DNA from: Mucilaginibacter ginsenosidivorax | Lineage (GTDB): Bacteria > Bacteroidota > Bacteroidia > Sphingobacteriales > Sphingobacteriaceae | NCBI RefSeq assembly: GCF_007971525.1 | Contig: NZ_CP042437.1 | Coordinates: forward strand, 5,270,001-5,334,000 | Length of the DNA stretch: 64,000 nt | Direction: 5' to 3' | Part shown: one piece after another, positions 53,870 to 61,511 of the stretch | Position numbering within the stretch: position 1 is the first letter of the stretch | Layout of the letters: every line of letters starts with the position of its first letter | The notes under the pieces: model-generated | Seen by the model: the letters and a program-made list of their open reading frames with translations, nothing else | Told to the model about the DNA's origin: nothing | The model's database searches: none | Translations under genes and position numbers: made by a program

Positions 53870-55384
53870 ATGATAAAAAGACAATTATCTACTTTGCTGC
53901 TTGTTTGTACGGGGCTGAACAGTTTTGCACAACAGGATTTTAATATTTTGCATTACGGTGCAAAAATGAGCCTGACCTATAATAATACCGCCGCTATTCA
54001 AAAAACGATAGATGCTGCAGCGAAGAAAGGAGGGAGGGTTATCATTCCACCGGGTAATTTTATTACCGGCCCCCTCGAACTTAAAAGCGGCGTTGACCTG
54101 CATTTGGATGACGACGCCCTGCTGCTGGGCAGTACCAAACGCCTGGACTACGGTGTAAGCGGCAAGCCGCTTATCTCCGCTGTAGGTCAGCATAACGTCT
54201 CCATAACGGGCAAGGGGATTATAGACGGGCAGGGACGCGAGCTGGTTGAAAATGTTTTGTTGCTTTTACGTGAAGGCAAAATGCAGGACAGGGAATGGCT
54301 GCTTAAGCGCCCGGGAGAAAACAGTCGCCCGATGATCATCTTATTTAAAGGCTGCAAACAAGTAAAAGTCAATAATATTACCATCAAAAATTCGGCTGCC
54401 TGGGTGCAAAGTTACAATGATTGCGATGGCGTGGATATTGACAGCATGAAGGTACAGAGTACCGCTTACTGGAACAACGATGGTATAGATATCGTTGATT
54501 CAAAGAACGTAAAAATAACCAACAGCTATTTTAATGCCGCGGATGATGCGATCTGCCTAAAATCAGAAAGTACCGGGAAAAGCTGCGAAAATATTATCGT
54601 TGAGAATTGCATACTGCGTTCGAGCGCCAGCGGGTTTAAACTGGGTACCGGCTCGGTTGGCGGATTTAAAAATATCCGCGTCCGCAATCTTGTCGTGTTC
54701 GATACTTACCGTTCGGCCATTGCCCTGGAAACCGTAGATGGCGCTTATCTCACAGATGTCAACATCAGCCACGTTAAGGGCAAAAACATCGGTAATGCCA
54801 TTTTTATCCGCCTTGGGCATCGTAATAAAGATGAAAGGTACAGTACGATAAATAATATTTTGATTGATGATGTAAAGGCCGATGTGCCTAACGCCAAACC
54901 AGATATTGGTTACCCGGTTGAGGGGCCGCCGCCAAAGGTAGCGCCGCATAACCTCGTGCCGGCATCTATAACCGGTTTGCCGGACCACCTGGTACAAAAT
55001 GTTACCCTGAAAAATATCGAAATTATGTATGGCGGCAATGCCAGAAAGGAGATTGCTTTTATCCCTACAGATTCACTGTCTCATGTAATTGAAAACCCTG
55101 CGGGGTATCCTGAGTTTACGATGTTCGGGGAGTTGCCTTCCTGGGGTTTGTACACCAGGCACGCCTCTGGTATCCATATCAGCGATTTTAAAATAACTTT
55201 AAAGCAGGATGACTTTCGCCCGGCTATGGTTTTTGACGATGTCAGCGGGTTGGATTTAAAAAAGATCGAAGTACCTTTATCAGCCGCCGTTCCTGTTCTT
55301 GTTTATAGAAAAGTCACGCAGCTAAGGACCGCAGACCTGGTCATTCCCGCAGGAGATAAATCAGTCGAAATTAACAATAAATAA
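53870..55384 (+). CDS. Glycoside hydrolase family 28-like enzyme (pectin/rhamnogalacturonan type)
   Basis: 504 aa from the ATG at 53870; the ATG at 53816 would overlap the hairpin and add 18 residues. A signal peptide (ends LNSFAQ) is followed by a right-handed beta-helix. Catalytic acids are visible as Asp204 (WNNDGIDI) and the Asp225-Asp226 pair (AADDAICLKS). The family's usual NTD motif reads NND, and the GHG step is replaced by GTGSVGG. GH28 covers polygalacturonases and rhamnogalacturonases; the changes leave the exact bond open. It is the first enzyme of the locus. Confidence 0.85.
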   Translation: MIKRQLSTLLLVCTGLNSFAQQDFNILHYGAKMSLTYNNTAAIQKTIDAAAKKGGRVIIPPGNFITGPLELKSGVDLHLDDDALLLGSTKRLDYGVSGKPLISAVGQHNVSITGKGIIDGQGRELVENVLLLLREGKMQDREWLLKRPGENSRPMIILFKGCKQVKVNNITIKNSAAWVQSYNDCDGVDIDSMKVQSTAYWNNDGIDIVDSKNVKITNSYFNAADDAICLKSESTGKSCENIIVENCILRSSASGFKLGTGSVGGFKNIRVRNLVVFDTYRSAIALETVDGAYLTDVNISHVKGKNIGNAIFIRLGHRNKDERYSTINNILIDDVKADVPNAKPDIGYPVEGPPPKVAPHNLVPASITGLPDHLVQNVTLKNIEIMYGGNARKEIAFIPTDSLSHVIENPAGYPEFTMFGELPSWGLYTRHASGIHISDFKITLKQDDFRPAMVFDDVSGLDLKKIEVPLSAAVPVLVYRKVTQLRTADLVIPAGDKSVEINNK

Positions 55385-55401
55385 CTCCTTAAACGTGGCG
55401 A

Positions 55402-57711
55402 ATGAATATCAAATATAATTGCAGGATATGGGTAGTTGTATTTTGGCTGTTTAACTATAGTGCCAATGCGCAGGACCTGGTTAAATACGTACAGCCAATG
55501 GCTGGCAGCGGTGCCGCGACTACACCGGCCGCGCTTAAGCATGGCAGCGGAACCGAATTATTTGCTAATACCATACCTGCGGTTACCACTCCTTTCGCTA
55601 TGACGCAGTGGAGCCCGCAAACCCAAACGTCTGAGAATAAATGTATAGCCCCTTACCGGTATAGTGATAACTATTTTAGCGGGATCAGGGCCAGCCACTG
55701 GTTAAGCGGTTCCTGCACCCAGGACTACGGGAGTTTTACAATTATGCCTGTTAGTAGCAGGCTGAGAACGCTGGCAACTGATTATGCGGTAAAATTCAAC
55801 CATACAGACGAGTATTCGTCTCCCTATTATTATCGTATCGATCTGAATAACTATGGTTTAAAGGTTGCTGTTACCTCAACACCGCGTTGCGCTATAATAA
55901 AGGTTACAGCCCTGAGGGCCGACAGCGTTTACCTGCTGATAAGCCCCAACAGCGATTATAATGAGGGTTTTGTTAAAGTAGATCCTGGCCGTGGAGAAGT
56001 TGAGGCGTACAACCCGGTGCATCGCATTTACCAGGGCTGGGGGAAAGAGGCCGGTTTTAAAGGCTATTTTGTCGCAAGGATGGAAAAAGCGGCCGGTAGT
56101 TCTGGTTCGTTCGCCAGTGATACCCTTTATCACAATGCTACTATCAGCAACAAAAAAAATATCGGCGTATACCTCGGGTTTAAATTGAAGGCCGGTGAAA
56201 GCATCTGTATGAAGGTAGGTACCTCATTCAGCAGTATATCAGGCGCACGGAAAAACTTGGATGCGGAAATTCCCGGCTGGAAACCAGGGCCGGTTGTGGC
56301 TGCAGGCAAAGCCAAATGGCAAAAAGCACTGTCACAGATCGGTCTGAATACCGCTATTGAAAAGGATAAACGCATATTTTATACATCCCTTTATCATGCC
56401 ATGCAACAGCCACGCCTGTATAATGATGTGGATGGTTCTTACCCGGAATTCGCGTCGGCTAATAAAATCGGACGGCTGAAGAAAGGTAATTACTATGATG
56501 ATTTTTCGTTGTGGGATGTTTACCGGGCGCATTTACCCTTGTTTGAATTGCTGAAGCCTTCATTGATCAATGATGTTGTAAACTCTTTTATCCTTAAGGG
56601 GCAGCAAGGCGGCTGGTTACCCATATTCCCCTGCTGGAACAGTTATACTTCTGAAATGATCGGCGACCATAGCAGTTCGGTCATAGCATCCGCTTATTTA
56701 AAGGGGATCGGGAATTTTAACGCTGCGGAGGCCTACCGACTGATCAGGAAAAACGCTTTTGATACACCGGCAAACAAGGCAGATTACGCCGAAGGAAAAG
56801 GGCGGCGGGCGTTGGACAGCTACCTGAAATACCATTATATACCTGTAGAAGACAGTGTGCCGGATGCTTTTCATAAAAAAGAACAGGTAAGCCGTACGCT
56901 GGAATATGCTTATGATGATTACGCGGTTGCCATGATGGCCGCAAAAATGGGTAAAACGGGAGATTATAAGGTGTTGGCCGGCCGGGCAGGTTATTATCGT
57001 AATGTATTTGATCAAAACAAGGGTATGGTGAGGGGGCGCCATGCAGATGGCAGCTGGACCGGCGATTTTAAACCGGATAATAAAGCTTATTACATTACTG
57101 AAGGCACACCGCGGCAGTATACGTTCTATGTACCGCAGGATGTTACTGGTCTGGCCGGTCTTATGGGCGGGCGCTCAAAATTAGAGGCCGCGCTGGATAG
57201 TATTTTTATCAAAAATGAATACTGGCATGGCAACGAGCCCGGGCATCAGATCCCTTTTATGTATAACTTTACGTCCGCCCCATGGAAAACCCAGCAACGC
57301 GTGCGCGAAATACTGGCTACAGAATATGGCGATGGGCCGGGGGGCTTAAGTGGTAATGATGATGCGGGGCAAATGTCGGCCTGGTATATCTTCGCATCTA
57401 TCGGCTTATATCCTTTAAACCCGGTATCGGGCGAGTATTTGCTCAGTTCTCCTATTTTCGGCAGCGTTTCCATGCATTTAGGCAATGGCAAAACCTTCCG
57501 CATCAATACGCATAAAAGGGTAAACAACGCAGGCTATATCTATGCGGTGAAGTGGAACGGGAAGAACATCAGCAATAATTACATCTCTTACAAGAACATT
57601 ATCAATGGGGGACGGCTCGATGTTTACCTTCAGGATAAACCTGATTTGAAATGGGGCATAAAAGCAGCCATGCAACCCAAGAGTTCAATTGCTCCCTTAA
57701 AAGCAAATTGA
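55402..57711 (+). CDS. Glycoside hydrolase family 92 alpha-mannosidase
   Basis: 769 aa, signal peptide ends YSANAQ. The N-terminal beta-sandwich has the GH92 start (VQPMAGSGAA ... GSGTELFANTIPAVTTPFAM). The (alpha/alpha)6 catalytic domain carries the family blocks GGWLPIFPCWNSYTSEMIGD, EPGHQIPFMYNF and GLSGNDDAGQMSAWYIFASI. GH92 enzymes are calcium-dependent exo-alpha-mannosidases acting on N-glycan or yeast-mannan branches. It starts 18 bp after the GH28 stop, clearly one transcript. Confidence 0.93.
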   Translation: MNIKYNCRIWVVVFWLFNYSANAQDLVKYVQPMAGSGAATTPAALKHGSGTELFANTIPAVTTPFAMTQWSPQTQTSENKCIAPYRYSDNYFSGIRASHWLSGSCTQDYGSFTIMPVSSRLRTLATDYAVKFNHTDEYSSPYYYRIDLNNYGLKVAVTSTPRCAIIKVTALRADSVYLLISPNSDYNEGFVKVDPGRGEVEAYNPVHRIYQGWGKEAGFKGYFVARMEKAAGSSGSFASDTLYHNATISNKKNIGVYLGFKLKAGESICMKVGTSFSSISGARKNLDAEIPGWKPGPVVAAGKAKWQKALSQIGLNTAIEKDKRIFYTSLYHAMQQPRLYNDVDGSYPEFASANKIGRLKKGNYYDDFSLWDVYRAHLPLFELLKPSLINDVVNSFILKGQQGGWLPIFPCWNSYTSEMIGDHSSSVIASAYLKGIGNFNAAEAYRLIRKNAFDTPANKADYAEGKGRRALDSYLKYHYIPVEDSVPDAFHKKEQVSRTLEYAYDDYAVAMMAAKMGKTGDYKVLAGRAGYYRNVFDQNKGMVRGRHADGSWTGDFKPDNKAYYITEGTPRQYTFYVPQDVTGLAGLMGGRSKLEAALDSIFIKNEYWHGNEPGHQIPFMYNFTSAPWKTQQRVREILATEYGDGPGGLSGNDDAGQMSAWYIFASIGLYPLNPVSGEYLLSSPIFGSVSMHLGNGKTFRINTHKRVNNAGYIYAVKWNGKNISNNYISYKNIINGGRLDVYLQDKPDLKWGIKAAMQPKSSIAPLKAN

Positions 57712-57734
57712 TCAAACACTAACCTAAAAAAGAC

Positions 57735-58718
57735 ATGAACTTTAAATTAAAAAAAGCCTTACGTTACAGTATAACTGCGTTGGGATTTCTTTTACTAACA
57801 AGTTTGGCGGCTCCGGTAAAAGCTCAAAATACAGGAGAAGGAGCCTATATCTTCACTTATTTTAAAAATAACGGTGAAGATGGGCTGCATCTTGCCTATA
57901 GTTATGACGGCCTGAAATGGGCTGCTTTAAATCAGGACAGTTCCGTTTTAAAACCTAAAGTCGGAGTGGATAGGCTCATGCGTGATCCCTGTGTCATTAA
58001 AGGACCTGACGGACTTTTCCACATGGTGTGGACGGTGAGTTGGAAAGAACGGGGGATAGGTTATGCTTCATCCCCGGATATGATCCATTGGTCGGAACAG
58101 CAGTTCATACCGGTGATGGCGCACGAACCGTTGGCGCAGAATTGCTGGGCTCCTGAGATCATTTATAACCAGGCTGATCAAAGTTACATGATCTACTGGG
58201 CGACAACCATCCCCGGCAGGTTTCCTGAAACTGATGAAGAAGGGGAAAAAAATCACCGGATCTATTATGTTTCAACGCGGGACTTTAAAACCTACACCAA
58301 GGCATGCCTGTTGTACGACCCCGGTTTTAATGTAATTGATGCCACCATTCAAAAAGATGGCAACCGTTATGTGATGTTCCTGAAAAACGAAACCAAAAAG
58401 CCGGTAACCGAAAAGAATATTCGCGTAGCATTTAGCAAATACCTTACAAAGGATTATAGTAATGCCTCTGAACCGATAACTGGTAAATACTGGGCAGAAG
58501 GACCAACCGCAGTTAAGATAGATAATGAATGGGTGGTTTATTTTGATAAGTATACAGACCATCAATATGGGGCTGTTAAGTCTGCAGATCTAAAGAACTG
58601 GACAGATGTATCCAACCAATTGAAGCTGCCCGAAGGTATCCGACATGGTACGGTGTTAGCTGTGAGCAAGGCGGCACTGAAGCTATTGGTGAGCCATTTT
58701 AATCAGAACAACAAATAA
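57735..58718 (+). CDS. Glycoside hydrolase family 43-like five-bladed propeller enzyme
   Basis: 327 aa, signal peptide ends APVKAQ. The fold shows the repeated blade pattern of GH43-type enzymes: NNGEDGLHLAYSYDGLKW, LMRDPCVIKGPDGLFHMVWT (with the Asp of the RDP motif), GIGYASSPDMIHW, NCWAPEIIYNQ with a likely proton-donor Glu, and EGPTAVKIDNEWVVYFD. Members release arabinose, xylose or galactose; the exact subfamily is not certain. It is 24 bp after the GH92 gene. Confidence 0.82.
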   Translation: MNFKLKKALRYSITALGFLLLTSLAAPVKAQNTGEGAYIFTYFKNNGEDGLHLAYSYDGLKWAALNQDSSVLKPKVGVDRLMRDPCVIKGPDGLFHMVWTVSWKERGIGYASSPDMIHWSEQQFIPVMAHEPLAQNCWAPEIIYNQADQSYMIYWATTIPGRFPETDEEGEKNHRIYYVSTRDFKTYTKACLLYDPGFNVIDATIQKDGNRYVMFLKNETKKPVTEKNIRVAFSKYLTKDYSNASEPITGKYWAEGPTAVKIDNEWVVYFDKYTDHQYGAVKSADLKNWTDVSNQLKLPEGIRHGTVLAVSKAALKLLVSHFNQNNK

Positions 58719-58774
58719 AAAACGAAAACGATTATTCGCGAAAGCCTATAATTTTATAACAGATAATATAAATT

Positions 58775-60127
58775 ATGCTAAAGAAATTACAATTACTGCT
58801 GATGTTTGTATTGCTGATGGCCCCATCGGTATTTGCACAAAAAATGATAGGCACCGAAACCGATGCCCAAAAAGATAAACGCATGGAATGGTGGAAGGAC
58901 GACCGCTTTGGTATGTTCATTCACTGGGGACTGTACTCGCAGGCCGCCCGCCACGAATGGGTAAAGCACAATGAAAAAATTGACAATGCCGGTTATCAGA
59001 AATATTTCGATCAGTTTAACCCCGACCTGTTCGATCCGCAAAAATGGGCTAAACAAGCCAAAGCAGCCGGTATGAAATATGCCGTGCTAACCACCAAGCA
59101 CCACGAAGGTTTTTGCCTGTTCGATTCAAAATTTACTGATTATAAAGCTCCAAATACTAAAGCCAAACGCGACCTGGTACGTGAATATGTAAACGCTTTC
59201 CGCGCTCAGGGTTTAAAAGTGGGCTTTTATTATTCGCTGTTAGACTGGCACCACCCGCAATATACTATTGATGAGATCCATCCGCAATCTCCTGCTGATA
59301 AAAGTGATGCATCATACGCTAAACTGAACAAAGGACGTGATATGGCCAAATACCGCCAGTACATGCGCGATCAGATCACCGAGTTGTTAACCAAATACGG
59401 TAAGATCGATATCCTTTGGCTTGATTTCTCATTCCCCCGTAAAGATGGGCATGGCAAAGGTAAAGACGAATGGGGTTCAGTTGAGTTGCTTAAATTGATC
59501 AGGAAGTTACAGCCGGGTATTATTGTAGATAACCGCCTGAACCTGGAAGAATATAAAGACGGCGCCGATTTTGAAACTCCCGAACAGGTAAGCACTGCCG
59601 AACTGGCTAAATACCGTGGCAAAACCTGGGAAACCTGCCAAACCTTTTCCGGCTCATGGGGATACTACCGTGATGAAAATACCTGGAAAACCCACCGTCA
59701 ATTGCTTGACCTGTTAATTACTTCGGTAAGTAATGGCGGCAACCTGATCCTGAACGTTGGGCCAACCGCGCGCGGCGAGTTTGATTACCGCGCTACCAAT
59801 GCGCTGGATAGTTTGGCTTACTGGATGCATGCCAACAGTAAATCTATTTACAATTGTACTTACGCTCCTGATACCTATAAAATACCTGAAGGAACCAAAC
59901 TTACTTACAACAAAGCCGCCGGTAAATTGTATGTGCAGTTGTTTAGCTATCCGCACGGGAAACTGATACTGCCGGGTTACAAAGGCAAGATCAAATACGC
60001 GCAGTTTTTGAATGACAGCTCGGAGCTTTTATACAAAGAAATTAACGAAGATGACCTGGAAGTAACTTTACCGGCAAAGAAACCGAACTATGAGATTCCG
60101 GTAATTGAACTTACGCTCCAGCAATAA
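58775..60127 (+). CDS. Glycoside hydrolase family 29 alpha-L-fucosidase
   Basis: 450 aa, signal peptide ends PSVFAQ. The family start RMEWWKDDRFGMFIHWGLYS and the TTKHHEGFCLFDSKFTDY block are clear. The nucleophile is Asp217 in ILWLDFSF, and VGPTARGEFD closes the barrel. It removes terminal fucose residues. With GH28, GH92 and GH43 partners the target is a fucosylated and mannosylated glycan. It is the last gene before a hairpin terminator. Confidence 0.93.
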   Translation: MLKKLQLLLMFVLLMAPSVFAQKMIGTETDAQKDKRMEWWKDDRFGMFIHWGLYSQAARHEWVKHNEKIDNAGYQKYFDQFNPDLFDPQKWAKQAKAAGMKYAVLTTKHHEGFCLFDSKFTDYKAPNTKAKRDLVREYVNAFRAQGLKVGFYYSLLDWHHPQYTIDEIHPQSPADKSDASYAKLNKGRDMAKYRQYMRDQITELLTKYGKIDILWLDFSFPRKDGHGKGKDEWGSVELLKLIRKLQPGIIVDNRLNLEEYKDGADFETPEQVSTAELAKYRGKTWETCQTFSGSWGYYRDENTWKTHRQLLDLLITSVSNGGNLILNVGPTARGEFDYRATNALDSLAYWMHANSKSIYNCTYAPDTYKIPEGTKLTYNKAAGKLYVQLFSYPHGKLILPGYKGKIKYAQFLNDSSELLYKEINEDDLEVTLPAKKPNYEIPVIELTLQQ

Positions 60128-60148
60128 GCTGAAAGATACAAATTAAAT

Positions 60149-60210
60149 ATCCACCCGTATGGTAGCGATAAGGCCTGGTTGGCTCTATACCGCGGGTGGA
60201 TTGCTTTTCA
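60149..60210 (+). terminator. Terminator-like hairpin after the fucosidase gene
   Basis: ATCCACCCG (60149-60157) pairs with CGGGTGGAT (60193-60201), with partial extension inside the loop (TATGGTAG/CTATACC), then TTGCTTTTC. It lies 22 bp downstream of the GH29 stop and also faces the end of the convergent AraC gene. Confidence 0.6.
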
Positions 60211-60257
60211 CTATAGTGCCTATAATCCAGTAAATATAGAGGGAAAGGCAGCCTGTT

Positions 60258-61148
60258 TCAATCATATTTCTTTAAGCCGATGCTCCGGTAATCAACCGGA
60301 GTAAGGCCTGTCTTCATCTTAAATAATTTTGAGAAATAAGTCACCGATTCAAAATTTAAACGATAGGCTACACTTTTAACGGAGTTTTCCGGAACTAACA
60401 AAAGTTCTTTTGATTGTTGGATCTTCAACTGTATGAGGTACTGATTCGGTGCCATGCCGGTATACTGTTTAAAGGTTTTCCTGAACCATGAATAGCCAAC
60501 TTTCAATTCTTCAGCGATTTCCTCCGGCGTAACGTGCTGGTTCATATGATCGCGCATCAGAAAGCGGGCTTTATCCATAATTGCCTGTATATTATTCTCG
60601 CCCTGGAATGATGCCTTTTTTAGTTCTGCGTGGATAGTGCCGAGCAAATGTACGGAGGCGCCCGCTATAAGCGGTTGATATCCGGGTTTTTCGCCTTTTG
60701 TAATATCAATAATTTCTGTAAACAAATCAAAAAGAGTGTCTTTAAGCCCGATATTCAATATTGGTTTTTGAACGCTGAAAAATTTATTTAATATGAAGTT
60801 TTCCATGATCTGCCCTTTTAGTCCAATCCAGTACTCATCCCAGCCGGTAGTTGAATCAGGCTTGTAACGATGCCGTTCATTCGGAAAAAGCAGAATAATA
60901 GTGCCTTCTTGAACTTGTGTGAGCTTACAATGTTCTGATTCGAAGGTGCCCGAGCCCTGCGTGATATAGATGATCTGGTATTCGTGTAATACCCGGCCAT
61001 TTTTCCAGGTAAAATAATAATTTGAGGGATGGTCTTTACTTGGATAGACCGTTGATTTGGGAATGTGTGTAAAACCGGTATTAAGGACGGTTAACCCCCA
61101 TGCTTCATCATCCTGGTTGACGGGTAAGTATTTGCAATAATTGGTCAT
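60258..61148 (-). CDS. AraC-family regulator of the polysaccharide locus
   Basis: 296 aa from the ATG at 61148 (MTNYCKYLPVNQDDEAWGL). The N-terminal cupin-type domain (YQIIYITQGSGTFESEHCKL, IILLFPNERHRYKPD, WDEYWIGLKG) is typical of sugar-sensing AraC factors. The C-terminal double HTH (EEIAEELKVGYSWFRKTFKQ ... SVAYRLNFESVTYFSKLFKM) is complete. It sits between the GH29 gene and the next SusC gene, divergent from the latter, so it likely controls that SusC unit. Confidence 0.9.
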   Translation of the reverse strand: MTNYCKYLPVNQDDEAWGLTVLNTGFTHIPKSTVYPSKDHPSNYYFTWKNGRVLHEYQIIYITQGSGTFESEHCKLTQVQEGTIILLFPNERHRYKPDSTTGWDEYWIGLKGQIMENFILNKFFSVQKPILNIGLKDTLFDLFTEIIDITKGEKPGYQPLIAGASVHLLGTIHAELKKASFQGENNIQAIMDKARFLMRDHMNQHVTPEEIAEELKVGYSWFRKTFKQYTGMAPNQYLIQLKIQQSKELLLVPENSVKSVAYRLNFESVTYFSKLFKMKTGLTPVDYRSIGLKKYD

Positions 61149-61511
61149 AATGGCAAAATGGTTTTTAATTGGACTGCTCACCGCTGCAGCTTAAGTCGCA
61201 GCTATTTTTTCGCTGTCAATAAGTGTTTAAAATACAAATAAAAGTCAAAATCAACCGATTAAGAAATAAAAATCTCCATTTATCATTTTGTACAACTGTT
61301 TTATCAAAATAGGCCTTTTTGTGGGATTCTATTCGAATAATTTTGAATTATAACCAATTGTGTTTTTTAATCCCAGGCAATACTTGCTTCGGACAATTTT
61401 AACCTAATAAATCTTATGAAACAAAATTACTCATTGAAAATGCCTGTTGATAGCCTATGTACCCTTATTTCGCAAACAACCGGCACTGACCTTATCCAAT
61501 TTTAAACAGAA
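61149..61511. other. Divergent promoter region with a possible 29-codon leader frame
   Basis: About 360 bp between the AraC gene and the next SusC gene. At 61416-61505 there is a small frame with ATG and stop (opens MKQNYSLKMPVDSLCTLIS), ending 6 bp before the SusC start. It could be a leader peptide or chance. Clear promoter boxes or repeats were not recognised. Confidence 0.35.
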
